Shown here: positions 8,838-18,323 of the stretch, one piece after another | Position numbering within the stretch: position 1 is the first letter of the stretch | Layout: each line of letters starts with the position of its first letter | Origin: Dyella_A sp035685805 | Lineage (GTDB): Bacteria; Pseudomonadota; Gammaproteobacteria; Xanthomonadales; Rhodanobacteraceae | Direction of reading: 5' to 3' | Assembly: GCF_035685805.1 (NCBI RefSeq) | Contig: NZ_DASSAB010000050.1 | Location: 1 to 64,000 of the forward strand | Length of the DNA stretch: 64,000 bases | Position numbers and translations under genes: made by a program | The notes under the pieces: model-generated | What the model saw: the letters and a program-made list of their open reading frames with translations, nothing else | What the model was told of the DNA's origin: nothing | Database searches by the model: none

Positions 8838-9214
8838 CCACACCGCTCGTCGCAGGCGGCAAGTGGAGCCGGGTCGAGCTGTTCGCCAGTTTCAGTGCGC
8901 TGGTGCTGCTGGCCACGGTTCTGGTGACCCGGCTGAGCTTCGCTGGCGTCTGGCAGCTGCCGACCGCCGACCTGGTGCTCAGCTGGGTTGCACTGGCGTG
9001 GGTTGGGCTGGCCGTCATGTTCGGCCTGCGCCGTCGCTGGTTGCGTTTCAGCGCGGTTGCTTTTGCCAGCGCGACGCAACTGGTGCCGATGGTGGTGCGC
9101 CAGCCCGCACTGCTGGTCCCGCTGGCAGGCGCGGTGGTGCCGGTGGCGATCCTGGTGGTGGCGCTCGCCGCGCTGTCGCGCAAGCAACGCGAGGCCCCGC
9201 CACCGCGATCCTGA
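8834..9214 (+). CDS. Small four-helix membrane protein, GTG start overlapping serS
   Basis: A 126-residue hydrophobic protein of unknown function. The GTG at 8834 overlaps the serS stop in a GTGA arrangement; it is the in-frame start that avoids a long overlap with serS. Four predicted transmembrane segments can be read (LFASFSALVLLATVLV, LVLSWVALAWVGLAVMFGL, FSAVAFASATQLVPMVV, LLVPLAGAVVPVAILVVALAAL), each separated by short basic or polar loops. It ends with a charged tail. No family was recognised. It probably depends on serS transcription and translation. Confidence 0.7.
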   Translation: MTTPLVAGGKWSRVELFASFSALVLLATVLVTRLSFAGVWQLPTADLVLSWVALAWVGLAVMFGLRRRWLRFSAVAFASATQLVPMVVRQPALLVPLAGAVVPVAILVVALAALSRKQREAPPPRS

Positions 9215-9305
9215 TACCATCGCGCCGCCGCGTCGGAGGGACCAGACCGCATCCACCGCGTCATGACGGTTCACAGCGTGCGGCGACGTTGCAACAACAA
9301 GATCT

Positions 9306-9395
9306 GGAGAGATGGCCGAGTGGTTTAAGGCAGCAGTCTTGAAAACTGCCGTAGGTGCAAGCCTACCGTGGGTTCGAATCCCACTCTCTCCGCCA
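9306..9395 (+). tRNA. serT: tRNA-Ser(UGA)
   Basis: A 90-base tRNA with encoded CCA. Acceptor arms GGAGAGA and TCTCTCC pair fully, with discriminator G. The anticodon stem GCAGT/ACTGC encloses loop CTTGAAA, giving anticodon TGA. A long variable arm (class II tRNA) follows, then the T-arm GTGGG TTCGAAT CCCAC. It lies downstream of serS and is followed at once by a strong terminator. Confidence 0.98.
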
Positions 9396-9402
9396 CCTTG
9401 CC

Positions 9403-9431
9403 GAGGCGCCCCAGGGGCGCCTCGTGCTTTT
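9403..9431 (+). terminator. Rho-independent terminator of tRNA-Ser
   Basis: GAGGCGCCCC (9403-9412) and GGGGCGCCTC (9414-9423) are perfect complements around a single A, forming a very stable hairpin followed by GTGCTTTT. It starts 8 bases after the tRNA CCA end. Confidence 0.85.
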
Positions 9432-9576
9432 CACGGCCCGAGCCGGTAGCCGCGGGCAGCAGCACGGCCCCCGCGGTCGCGGCGACCACCGTTTTGCTAT
9501 CCCGCAGATGCGGGCGGACAGGTACACTGGCGGGTGGCGGCAGGGTCCCACGCGCCGCAAACCTGGGGAGAGAACC

Positions 9577-9975
9577 ATGGGCGCCGAAAAGGTGGTCCTG
9601 ATTGTCGATGACGATCCGTCGGTGCTTGAAACCATGCGCATCCTGCTCGAAGGCAAGGGCGGATTCCGCGTCCACGGCGCGCTTGGTTCCCACAGCGCCC
9701 AGCGATTGCTTGGGCTGGTCGCGCCGGATGTACTGATTGCCGATGTGGTGCTGGCGGGCGAGACCACCGGCATCGACGTGTGCGAGGAAGCGCTGCGGAT
9801 GCAGCCGGAGCTGGCGCTGGTGGTGATTTCGGCCGACTCGCGCGCGGACGCGGCGGTCATGCCCAGAGGCAGCGTCTACCTGCGCAAGCCGTTCGGCGGC
9901 GTGGAACTGCTGGGCGCCATCGATGCGGCCGTGCAGCGCGCCCGCGCCCGCAGCGCGAGCGACAGCACCATCTAG
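9577..9975 (+). CDS. Stand-alone response-regulator receiver protein
   Basis: A 132-residue single-domain receiver protein with no output domain. Acidic pocket residues are in VLIVDDDPSV, the phosphoacceptor is Asp56 (VLIADVVL), the switch Ser is in VVISADS and the conserved Lys is in YLRKPFGGVE. The start ATG has a good ribosome binding site (GGGGAGAG). No kinase gene is adjacent. Such proteins act as phosphate shuttles or by protein contact; the target is unknown. It stands alone between a tRNA terminator and the photolyase gene. Confidence 0.9.
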   Translation: MGAEKVVLIVDDDPSVLETMRILLEGKGGFRVHGALGSHSAQRLLGLVAPDVLIADVVLAGETTGIDVCEEALRMQPELALVVISADSRADAAVMPRGSVYLRKPFGGVELLGAIDAAVQRARARSASDSTI

Positions 9976-10104
9976 CCGCCTGCGAGCTCCGCCGCCAGCG
10001 CCACGCAAAGGGCGACGCGGGCGGCGCGCGTCAGTTGGGCGCAGTGGCGGTCACTGGCGCGCGATCCACGTACCCTGTGCCCTTTGCCGGGTGAACTGAA
10101 CTTC

Positions 10105-11517
10105 ATGTCCCTCGCCATCGTATGGCTGCGCCGCGACCTGCGGCTGGCCGACAACCCCGCACTGCACGCGGCCTGCGCCGCCCACGACCGGATCGTGCCG
10201 GTCTACATCCATGCTCCGGACGAGGAGGGCGACTGGCCGCCCGGTGCCGCCAGCCGCTGGTGGCTGCATCATTCGCTCGCGTCGCTCGCGGCGTCGCTGC
10301 ACGGCCATCACGCCACGCTGCACCTGCGCGCCGGCGACAGCCTCGGCGAGCTGACCACGCTGATCCGCGCTACCGGTGCCGAGGCGGTGTACTGGAACCG
10401 CTTGTACGAGCCGGCCGTGATCGAGCGGGACAAACGGGTCAAACAGGCGCTGCGCGAACAAGGGGTGGCCGCCCACAGCTTCAACGCCGCGCTATGGCGC
10501 GAACCATGGCAGATCGCCACCAAGACCGGCGACCCGTACCGCGTGTTCACCCCGTACTGGCGCAACCTGCGCACGCAGATCGACGACGCCGACCCGTTGC
10601 CGGTGCCGCAGCCGCTGCGCGGGGCGACCGCCGATGGCGGCGTATCGATCGAGTCACTCGAGCTGCTGCCGCGGATCGGCTGGGATGCCGGCATGGCCGC
10701 GGCGTGGACGCCCGGGGAGCGTGGTGCGCAGGAATTGCTCGAGCTGTTTGCCGACGATGCGGTGAACGACTACGCCGAGGGCCGCGACATCCCCTCGCGC
10801 CACGGCACCTCGCGGCTGTCGCCGCACCTGCACTTCGGCGAAATCTCGCCACGGCAGGCGCAGGCCGGGCTGAAGGCGCTGCTGGACAGGCGCGGCGGCA
10901 AGCGGCCGGACGTGGAGCCGTTCCTGCGCGAGCTGGGGTGGCGGGAGTTCGCCCATCACCTGTTGTTCCACTTTCCGGACACGCCCACGGGCAACTTCAA
11001 CGCCAAGTTCGACCGGTTTCCGTGGGCCGAAGCGGACCAGGCGCTGCTGGAGCGCTGGCAGCGCGGCCGTACCGGCATACCGCTGGTGGATGCCGGCATG
11101 CGCGAGTTGTGGCACACCGGCTGGATGCACAACCGCGTGCGCATGGTAGTGGCCAGTTTTCTCACCAAGAACCTGCGCCAGCACTGGCATCACGGCGCGC
11201 GCTGGTTCTGGGACACCCTGGTGGATGCCGACCTGGCGAACAACTCCCTGGGCTGGCAATGGGTGGCCGGCTGCGGCGCCGACGCCGCGCCTTACTTCCG
11301 CGTATTCAACCCGGTCAGCCAGTCGCACAAGTTCGACGCGAAGGGCGAGTACCTGGCGCGCTGGATTCCCGAGCTGGCGAGCGCCGCACCGGCGCTGCGC
11401 CACGAGCCGTGGAAGGATCCCTCGCTGCTGCGACGCTCGGGCTACCCGGCGCCGATGGTCGATCTGGGCGAATCGCGGGCGGCGGCGCTGCAGGCGTACC
11501 AGGCGGTGAAGGGCTGA
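10105..11517 (+). CDS. phrB: Deoxyribodipyrimidine photo-lyase (class I CPD photolyase)
   Basis: Light-driven repair of cyclobutane pyrimidine dimers. The 470-residue protein has the N-terminal antenna domain (IVWLRRDLRLADNPAL), an interdomain linker, and a C-terminal FAD domain with GTSRLSPHLHFGEISPRQ, ELGWREFAHHLL, GIPLVDAGMRELWHTGWMHNR and WQWVAGCGADAAPYFRVFNP. These contain the Trp residues expected for electron transfer and the Asn/Asp contacts to FAD. The ATG at 10105 is chosen because the family begins directly with the IVWLRRDLR strand; an upstream TTG would add only an unconserved leader. Single gene, convergent with the antiporter gene downstream. Confidence 0.96.
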   Translation: MSLAIVWLRRDLRLADNPALHAACAAHDRIVPVYIHAPDEEGDWPPGAASRWWLHHSLASLAASLHGHHATLHLRAGDSLGELTTLIRATGAEAVYWNRLYEPAVIERDKRVKQALREQGVAAHSFNAALWREPWQIATKTGDPYRVFTPYWRNLRTQIDDADPLPVPQPLRGATADGGVSIESLELLPRIGWDAGMAAAWTPGERGAQELLELFADDAVNDYAEGRDIPSRHGTSRLSPHLHFGEISPRQAQAGLKALLDRRGGKRPDVEPFLRELGWREFAHHLLFHFPDTPTGNFNAKFDRFPWAEADQALLERWQRGRTGIPLVDAGMRELWHTGWMHNRVRMVVASFLTKNLRQHWHHGARWFWDTLVDADLANNSLGWQWVAGCGADAAPYFRVFNPVSQSHKFDAKGEYLARWIPELASAAPALRHEPWKDPSLLRRSGYPAPMVDLGESRAAALQAYQAVKG

Positions 11518-11552
11518 GCGCTGCGCACTGCGGGTAATTGCCCCAACCGCCG

Positions 11553-12731
11553 TCACGCGGCCGGCGGATCCCGCTTGAGCAGCATGGCCAGCACCGGCGG
11601 CGTGACCATCGCGGTCAACAGCGACATCGCCACGATGATCGCGTAGACGCGCTCGTTGAACACGCCCGCGGTCAGGCCCAGTGCCGCAATCACCACGCCC
11701 ACCTCGCCGCGCGGCACCATGCCGAATCCGACGATGGCGGCACTGCGCCGGCCCAGCGACAGCGCTCCGAGGAAGCCGCCGGCGAACTTGGAGATGATCG
11801 CGATGACGGTGACCACGGCCAGCATCACCAGCGCGTCCACGCTGGCCAGCTCGGACAGGTTCACCTTGGCGCCGGTCACCACGAAGAAGAACGGCGTCAG
11901 GAACGACAGCAGCGGCATCGTCTGGTGTTCCAGGTCCTCGCGCTGGCGGGTCTCGGAGGCGATCATGCCGGCCAGGAATGCGCCGATGATGGCCGCCAGC
12001 CCGAACCGGGTGGACAGCCACGCCAGCCCGAGGCAGATCGCCAGCACCAGGGTCAGCGGCGAGTGCGGGCTGATCGGCTTGTCCAGCCAGGGCGAGCCGC
12101 GGCGCATGACCTTGGTGCCGGCCCAGCCGAACACGGCGACGAAGCCGACCGCCCCGGCCAGCGTGAGCAGCAGCGACTGCAGGTTCAATTCGCCGCCGCC
12201 CTGCAACGAGGAGACCACGCCGAGCAGCAGCATCGCGAGGATGTCGTCGATCACGGCGGCGCCGAGGATCACCCGGCTTTCCACCCGCGACAGCACGCCC
12301 AGCTCCTGCAACACCCGTGCGGTGATACCCGCCGAGGTGGCGACGAAGGCCGCCGCCACGAACAGCGACTTGATCCAGTCGTAGCCTTCGCCATGGGCCC
12401 ACAGTGCGCCTAGGCCGAACGGCACCACCACGCCCAGCACGCCAACCAGGAAAGCGCTCTTGCCGACTTTCTTCAGGTCGTCCAGGCGGGTCTCCAGGCC
12501 GACCGAAAACAGCAGCATCACCACGCCGATCTCGGCCATCACATCCAGCGGCGTGCCCGGCAGGATCTCCGCCGGCGTGAGCCAGCCCAGCAGCGACGGG
12601 CCCACCACGCAGCCAGCGGCGATCTCGCCGACCACGCCGGGCAGTTTCATCCGCTGCGCGACCTCCGCGCCGATCTGCGCGGCGATGAAGATGATGAACA
12701 GGGTGAGCAGGATGTCGGCGGCGTGGTGCAT
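11553..12731 (-). CDS. Cation:proton antiporter (CPA2/KefB-type membrane domain)
   Basis: A 392-residue inner-membrane monovalent cation/proton exchanger with about 12 hydrophobic segments. The N-terminus (LPGVVGEIAAGCVVGPSLLGWL) and MAEIGVVMLLFSVGLE are CPA2 hallmarks, and the VIDDILAMLLLGVV segment carries the paired aspartates of the ion-binding site. There is no C-terminal TrkA-N/RCK domain, so it is the short ungated form (NapA/GerN-like) rather than full KefB/KefC. The substrate (Na+ or K+) cannot be decided from sequence. It is co-oriented with nhaD (57 bp apart), so the two exchangers may serve together in pH and sodium homeostasis. Confidence 0.9.
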   Translation of the reverse strand: MHHAADILLTLFIIFIAAQIGAEVAQRMKLPGVVGEIAAGCVVGPSLLGWLTPAEILPGTPLDVMAEIGVVMLLFSVGLETRLDDLKKVGKSAFLVGVLGVVVPFGLGALWAHGEGYDWIKSLFVAAAFVATSAGITARVLQELGVLSRVESRVILGAAVIDDILAMLLLGVVSSLQGGGELNLQSLLLTLAGAVGFVAVFGWAGTKVMRRGSPWLDKPISPHSPLTLVLAICLGLAWLSTRFGLAAIIGAFLAGMIASETRQREDLEHQTMPLLSFLTPFFFVVTGAKVNLSELASVDALVMLAVVTVIAIISKFAGGFLGALSLGRRSAAIVGFGMVPRGEVGVVIAALGLTAGVFNERVYAIIVAMSLLTAMVTPPVLAMLLKRDPPAA

Positions 12732-12787
12732 GCGTCGGTCGCTCTTGCGGGTCGGTCCCGCATGCTACATGGCACGCACGCGGCGCA

Positions 12788-14176
12788 TCAGCCGTTGAAC
12801 ACGTGACTGGCCAGCCAAAGGTGCAGCGCGATGCTGGCGACGTAGCCCAGCGCAATCGCCCAACTCCAGCGCAGGTGGCTCATGAACGTGTAGCGTCCAC
12901 GCGAGGCGCCCATCAGCGCCACGCCCGCGGCCGAACCGACCGAAAGCAGGCTGCCGCCCACGCCCGCGGTGAGCGTGATCAGCAGCCACTGGGCCTGATC
13001 CATCGGCGGATCCATTTTCAGCACCGCGAACATGATCGGGATGTTGTCCACCACCGCCGAGGCCACGCCCATGATCGCGTTGGCGATGGTGAAGCCGAGG
13101 TTGCCGTAGAGCTGGTGCGAGGCCAGCTCGAGGTACCCCAGCGCCGCAAGGCCGCCGACGCAGGCGAACACGCCGTAGAAGAACAGCAGCGTGTCCCATT
13201 CGGCGTTGGCAATGATCTTGAAGATCGAGTAGCCCTTTTCCTCGGCCCCCTGCGCCAGCGCGTAACTGCGCTCGCGCCGGTCGATGCGGGTGGCGACCAT
13301 GTTGAGCAACGCCAGCCCGGTCAGCATGCCGTAGGTGGCCGGCATGCCCAGCAGCTGACGCCCGGCGACGGTGATCGCGATGGTCACGCCGAACGTCAGC
13401 ACGATGCCGATGCCGCCGGCCTTGATCCGGGTGTCGCCGGTGGCGCACTCGGGTTCGCCGCGGGGCAGGGCGAACGCCATCGCGATCGCCGGCACCAGCC
13501 AGTTCACCAGCGACGGCGCGAACAGGCGGAAAAAGTCGAAGAAGCCGCTCTTGCCGGCCTGCCACACCATCAGCGTGGTGATGTCGCCAAACGCACTCCA
13601 CGCACCCCCGGCGTTCGCCGCCACCACCAGGTTGATCATCGCCAGCGTGATGAAACGCTGGTTGCCGCCGCCCACGGCCAGGATCACCGCCGACATCACC
13701 AGCGCGGTGGTGAGGTTGTCCAGTACCGGCGACAGGAAGAACGCGATCAGTCCGGTGATCCAGAACAGCGCGCGGAAGCTGTAGCCGCGCCGCGTGAGCA
13801 CGCCGCGCAAGGCCTCGAAGACGTTGCGCTCGCCCATGGCCGTGACGTAGGTCATCGCCACCACCAGAAAGAAGAAGATCTCCGCGTACTCGAGGAACAT
13901 CGACTCGAACGCCGCCGCGGCGGGCGATTCACCACCGCCTCCGCCGCCGGTGGCCCACGCGATCAGACCCCAGATCAGGCCGGCCGCCAGCATCACCGGC
14001 TTGGACTTGGCCACGTTCAGGCGCTCTTCGAAGATCACCGCCACGTAGGCCAGCACGAACAGCACCAGCGCGCACCAGCCGATCGGGTGGCTGGCCAGGT
14101 GGAAGTTCATGTCGGCCGGTTCGGCGACAGCCGGTGCGCTGGCGAGCAGCGCAGCCACAGCAATGATCCAGCGCAT
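12788..14176 (-). CDS. nhaD: Na+/H+ antiporter NhaD-type
   Basis: Sodium/proton antiporter of the ion transporter superfamily. The 462-residue product from ATG 14176 starts with MRWIIAVAALLASAPAVAEP, which looks like a cleavable signal sequence, and the membrane core has about 11-12 segments. Diagnostic stretches include VILAVGGGNQRFITLAMINLVVAANAGGAWS, GDITTLMVWQAGKSGFFDFFRLF and DNIPIMFAVLKMDP. The upstream in-frame ATG at 14242 would precede the signal sequence with a charged leader and is less likely. It is followed 57 bp later by the CPA2 antiporter on the same strand. Confidence 0.93.
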   Translation of the reverse strand: MRWIIAVAALLASAPAVAEPADMNFHLASHPIGWCALVLFVLAYVAVIFEERLNVAKSKPVMLAAGLIWGLIAWATGGGGGGESPAAAAFESMFLEYAEIFFFLVVAMTYVTAMGERNVFEALRGVLTRRGYSFRALFWITGLIAFFLSPVLDNLTTALVMSAVILAVGGGNQRFITLAMINLVVAANAGGAWSAFGDITTLMVWQAGKSGFFDFFRLFAPSLVNWLVPAIAMAFALPRGEPECATGDTRIKAGGIGIVLTFGVTIAITVAGRQLLGMPATYGMLTGLALLNMVATRIDRRERSYALAQGAEEKGYSIFKIIANAEWDTLLFFYGVFACVGGLAALGYLELASHQLYGNLGFTIANAIMGVASAVVDNIPIMFAVLKMDPPMDQAQWLLITLTAGVGGSLLSVGSAAGVALMGASRGRYTFMSHLRWSWAIALGYVASIALHLWLASHVFNG

Positions 14177-14323
14177 CGATAAACCCTTGGCATCCACGTC
14201 TTGGCGACTCAAGCGCCGAAGCGTATCAGGCCCTCGCGGCACCCGGCACGCACAGACAGCACGGTGATGAAGTACCAGCGGTGTCGCCTGCGCGCGTCTT
14301 GCTGCCGGGTGTGGTCGGGCCGA

Positions 14324-15787
14324 TCAGCGCGCAGCGCGAGCCGGCGCGCGTTCCTGGTTGCGGTCCGGCCGCAGCCGCAGGAACACCAGTGACGCCAGCG
14401 CTGTGGTCCCCGCCAGCAGCAGCACCGCGCCATGGAATGCGCCCACATAGGCGCGGGCGACGTGCGGGTCGTCGCCCAGGAACAGCTCCATCAGCAGCGA
14501 CGCCAGCGCGATGCCAAAACTCATCGACAGGTACTGTGCGGTAGACGCCATCGACGAGGCCATCGACGCGTGACGGATGTCCAGGTCGGTGTAGACCAAG
14601 GTGTTCATGGCGGTGTACTGCAGGCCCATGAAGCTCCCGTATACGAACACCAGCACGGCGATCAGCCAGATCGGCGTGGCGTGGTCCAGCAGCGAGAACG
14701 AGGCGATCAGCAGCGCCACCATCAGGGTGTTGCCCAGCAGCAACCGGCGATAGCCCAGCCGCGCGAGCAGGCGGTTGATCACCCACTTGGCGCAGATCGA
14801 GCCCAGCGCCTGGGGCACCATCATCAGGCCGGCCATGGTCGGCGACCAGCCGCAGCCGACCTGCAGGAACAGCACCAGCAGCAGGAACATGCCGGACACG
14901 CCCAGCCGGGTGAACAGGTTGCCGCTTAGGGCCACCCATACGCTGCGCACCCGCAGCAGGGTGAGGTCCGCCACCGGGTACGTCACGCGGCGGCTGTGCC
15001 GCACGTACAGCACGGCCAGCACGGCAGCCGCAGTGGCGCATGCCGCGATCAGCCCCCACCGGTGTTGCGGCCCGCCCGCCTGTTCCGACGCCACCAGCAG
15101 CAGCGCGGAGGCGGCGGCGAACATCGCGAAGCCGCCGGCATCGAAGCGGCGGGCGTGGTCGAGCCGGTAGTCGGGCATCTCGCGCCGGTTGAGCCACAGC
15201 CCGATCAGGCCCACCGGCACGTTGATCAGGAAGATCAGGCGCCAGGTAGTGAACTCCACCAGTGCACCGCCCAGCAGCGGCCCCAGTACTGAGCCGAGCA
15301 ATCCGAACGTGGCCACCGTGCTCATGGCGCGGATGTAGTCGCGCTTGTCGATCGATCGCACCAGCACGTAGCGCCCCACCGGCATCAGCGAGGCGCCGCC
15401 GATGCCCTGCAGCACCCGCGCCGCGACCAGTTGCGGCAGGCTCTGCGCGAGCCCGCACAGCAGCGAGCCGACCCCGAAGGTGGCGATGGCCGCGGCAAAC
15501 ACCCGCCGCGTGCCGAAGCGGTCGCACAGCCACGGACTGGCGGGAATCAGAATCGCCAGCGTCAGCACGTAGCTGGTCAGGGCGCTGCGCATGCCCAACG
15601 GTGTCACCGCGAGCGCCCCGGCCATCGCCGGGACGGCGGTATTGACGATGGTGGAGTCAAGCGCCTGCATGAAGAACGCCGCGGCCACCAGCCACAGCAG
15701 CCCGCGGTAGCGCGCCCGGGAGGAGACGGTGGCCGCATCGGCGCCTTCGGTCGGGGGCGCCGACGGCGTGGCGGGAAGGGGAGACAT
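14324..15787 (-). CDS. MFS transporter, DHA2 (EmrB/QacA) drug-exporter family
   Basis: A 487-residue major facilitator with about 14 predicted helices. The first helix contains LDSTIVNTAVPAMAGAL, the classic DHA2 motif, and motif A-like CDRFGTRRVFAAA lies in the first cytoplasmic loop; RVLQGIGGASLMPVGRYVLVRSIDKRD matches the region before helix 5, and GPLLGGALVEFTTWRLIFLINVPVG is motif C. The family expels hydrophobic toxic compounds with protons. The substrate is unknown. No adjacent MFP (EmrA) or regulator gene is seen, so it is probably a stand-alone inner-membrane pump. It is divergent from ligA, 139 bp apart. Confidence 0.92.
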   Translation of the reverse strand: MSPLPATPSAPPTEGADAATVSSRARYRGLLWLVAAAFFMQALDSTIVNTAVPAMAGALAVTPLGMRSALTSYVLTLAILIPASPWLCDRFGTRRVFAAAIATFGVGSLLCGLAQSLPQLVAARVLQGIGGASLMPVGRYVLVRSIDKRDYIRAMSTVATFGLLGSVLGPLLGGALVEFTTWRLIFLINVPVGLIGLWLNRREMPDYRLDHARRFDAGGFAMFAAASALLLVASEQAGGPQHRWGLIAACATAAAVLAVLYVRHSRRVTYPVADLTLLRVRSVWVALSGNLFTRLGVSGMFLLLVLFLQVGCGWSPTMAGLMMVPQALGSICAKWVINRLLARLGYRRLLLGNTLMVALLIASFSLLDHATPIWLIAVLVFVYGSFMGLQYTAMNTLVYTDLDIRHASMASSMASTAQYLSMSFGIALASLLMELFLGDDPHVARAYVGAFHGAVLLLAGTTALASLVFLRLRPDRNQERAPARAAR

Positions 15788-15926
15788 CGCCCGCCATGAT
15801 ACTTGCTGCGGCAGCTATCGCATCGGGCCGCGTTACCGCGGGTCAGTGCGCTTTCATCCCGGCACGCGTGTGCCGGGCGCGGTTCGCTAGACTTGCGTGA
15901 CCCGAAACGCCGGTGACACACGCCCC

Positions 15927-18323
15927 ATGACTTCGCCCCCGGACATCGCCGCCCGCGCCGACACGCTGCGCGCGCAGATCGAACAGGCCAATTACCAGTA
16001 CCACGTGCTCGACGACCCGCGCATTCCCGACGCCGAATATGACCGGCTGATGCGCGAACTCGAGGCGCTGGAAGCCGCACACCCCGCGCTGGCGACCAGC
16101 GACTCGCCCACCCGCACCGTCGGTGCCCGGGCCCAGGGCGGTTTCGCCGAGGTCCGCCACGCGATGCCGATGCTGTCGCTGGGCAATGCGTTCGGCGAGG
16201 AGGGCGAGAGCGATCGCGAACGCTTTCGCGAGGTCGCCGAGTTCGAGCGCCGCATCGAGCAGACGCTGGACCGGCGCGGGGCCGACGGCGGCCCGGTGTT
16301 TTCGGTGGAGCCGAAGCTGGACGGGCTGGCGATCAGCCTGCGCTACGAACACGGAGTGTTCGTGCAGGGCGCCACCCGCGGCGACGGCGAAACCGGCGAG
16401 GACGTCACCGCCAACCTGCGCACCGTGCGTGCGATCCCGCTGCGGCTGCGCGGCACCGGCTGGCCCGAGGTGCTGGAGGTGCGCGGCGAGGTGATCATGC
16501 TGCGCAAGGATTTCGAGGCGTTCAACGCCCATGCCCGCGAGCACGACGAGAAGCCCTTGGCCAACCCGCGCAATGGCGCCGCGGGTTCCCTGCGCCAGCT
16601 CGACCCGGCCATCACGGCCCGGCGCAAGTTGAGTTTCTTTGCCTATGCGGTAGGCGTGGTGGAGGGCGGCGAGCTTCCGCCCACGCACTCGCAGACGCTG
16701 AAGAAGCTGCGCGACTGGGGCTTCCCTGTCTCGCCGGAGGTGTCCACGGCGCAGGGCTTCGACGGCCTGATCGCCTACTACCGGCGCATCGGCGACAAGC
16801 GCGACCGCCTGCCGTACGACATCGACGGGGTGGTCTACAAGCTGGACGACTACGAGGGCCAGCGCGCGATGGGCTTCGTCTCGCGCGCGCCGCGCTGGGC
16901 GATCGCGCACAAGTTTCCGGCGCAGGAGCAGATGACCCGGCTGCTGGACATCGAGATACAGATCGGCCGCACCGGCGCGGCGACTCCACGCGCACGCATG
17001 GAGCCGGTGCAGGTGGCCGGCGTCACGGTGACCTACGCCACGCTGCACAACGCAGACCAGATCGCCCGTCTGGACGTGCGCATCGGCGACACCGTGATCG
17101 TGCGCCGGGCCGGCGACGTGATCCCGGAGGTGGTGCGCGTGGTCGAGGAGCAGCGGCCCGCCGGCACCGTCCCGTGGCAGATGCCGGCGCGCTGTCCGAT
17201 CTGCGATTCGGCGCTGGTGCGCGAGGAAGGGGCCGCGGCGTATCGCTGTTCCGGCGGATTGATCTGCCCGGCGCAGCGCAAGGAGGCGCTGATCCACTTC
17301 GCCTCGCGCCGGGCGATGGACATCGACGGGCTGGGCGAGCGCTATGTGGATGCGCTGGTCGAGTTCGACATGGTGCAGACGCCGGCGGATCTTTACCGGC
17401 TTGGCGTGGATGACTTTATCGCCATGAAGCGCCGCGCCGACGAGCGCAGCGGCACCACGCCGGAAACCGTCAGGCAGGGCAAGGTCGCCACCAAGTGGGC
17501 CGAGAACCTGGTCGAAGCGATCGATGCCAGCAAGCGCACCACGCTGGCCCGTTTCCTCTTCGCGCTCGGCATCATGCACATCGGCGAGAGCACCGCGAAG
17601 ACGCTGGCGGCGTGGCTGGGGCGGCTGGAGCTGGTCCGCAGCGTGCCGGCGGCGTTGCTGCGCGTATTGCCGGACATCGGCGGCGAAGTGGCCAGCTCGA
17701 TCGCCGCGTTCTTCGCCCAGCGCGGCAACCAGCAGGTGGTCGACGCGCTGCTGACGGCCGGTATCGTCTTCAGCGACGAGGGCGACCCGTCACCGAGGCT
17801 GCGCGAGAAACTCGGGCTCGGCGTGCTGCTGGACATGGCGAACGTCGGCAAGCTCGGGCCCAAGAGCACCGCGTTGCTGGCCTCCCACTACGCCGACCTG
17901 AAGGCGCTGCGGGCTGCCGGCGAAGCGCACTGGATCGTCGCCGGGGTGCCACAGGTCGCGGCCAGCAATCTCGCCGCCTACCTCGCCGACGATGCCTTGC
18001 GCGAGGAGCTGACGCAGACCGAAGCGGCCATGCGCACACTGCTCGATGCACTGCCCGCGGGCGCGCCGGCGGACGCGGCGCCCCTGGCCGGCTGCACCAT
18101 CGTGCTTACCGGCACGTTGCAGTCGCTCAGTCGTGACGAGGCCAAGGACAGGCTCGAGGCGCTGGGTGCGAAGGTGTCCGGGTCGGTATCGAAGAAGACC
18201 AGCTTCGTGGTGGCCGGCGAGGCGGCCGGTTCCAAGCTGGAGAAGGCCGCCGAGCTCGGGGTGGAAGTGTGGGACGAGGCGCGCCTGCAGGCACTGCTGG
18301 CCGCGCATGGAGCGACGCCGTGA
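15927..18323 (+). CDS. ligA: NAD+-dependent DNA ligase
   Basis: Seals nicks during replication and repair, using NAD+. The 798-residue product has the Ia domain (YQYHVLDDPRIPDAEYDRLMRELEALE), the adenylation domain with Lys130 in EPKLDGLAI, the OB fold (GRTGAATPRARMEPVQVAGVTVTYATLHN), a Cys4 zinc finger (CPIC ... CSGGLIC), helix-hairpin-helix repeats and a C-terminal BRCT domain (LAGCTIVLTGTLQSLSRDEAKDRLEALGAKV). It is longer than the ~670-residue E. coli enzyme, with extra residues before the catalytic lysine and around residues 500-520, as far as I recall also seen in xanthomonad enzymes. ATG 15927 is chosen over a GTG at 15897. Its stop overlaps the GTG of epmA. It is far from zipA, its common neighbour. 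Confidence 0.97.
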   Translation: MTSPPDIAARADTLRAQIEQANYQYHVLDDPRIPDAEYDRLMRELEALEAAHPALATSDSPTRTVGARAQGGFAEVRHAMPMLSLGNAFGEEGESDRERFREVAEFERRIEQTLDRRGADGGPVFSVEPKLDGLAISLRYEHGVFVQGATRGDGETGEDVTANLRTVRAIPLRLRGTGWPEVLEVRGEVIMLRKDFEAFNAHAREHDEKPLANPRNGAAGSLRQLDPAITARRKLSFFAYAVGVVEGGELPPTHSQTLKKLRDWGFPVSPEVSTAQGFDGLIAYYRRIGDKRDRLPYDIDGVVYKLDDYEGQRAMGFVSRAPRWAIAHKFPAQEQMTRLLDIEIQIGRTGAATPRARMEPVQVAGVTVTYATLHNADQIARLDVRIGDTVIVRRAGDVIPEVVRVVEEQRPAGTVPWQMPARCPICDSALVREEGAAAYRCSGGLICPAQRKEALIHFASRRAMDIDGLGERYVDALVEFDMVQTPADLYRLGVDDFIAMKRRADERSGTTPETVRQGKVATKWAENLVEAIDASKRTTLARFLFALGIMHIGESTAKTLAAWLGRLELVRSVPAALLRVLPDIGGEVASSIAAFFAQRGNQQVVDALLTAGIVFSDEGDPSPRLREKLGLGVLLDMANVGKLGPKSTALLASHYADLKALRAAGEAHWIVAGVPQVAASNLAAYLADDALREELTQTEAAMRTLLDALPAGAPADAAPLAGCTIVLTGTLQSLSRDEAKDRLEALGAKVSGSVSKKTSFVVAGEAAGSKLEKAAELGVEVWDEARLQALLAAHGATP

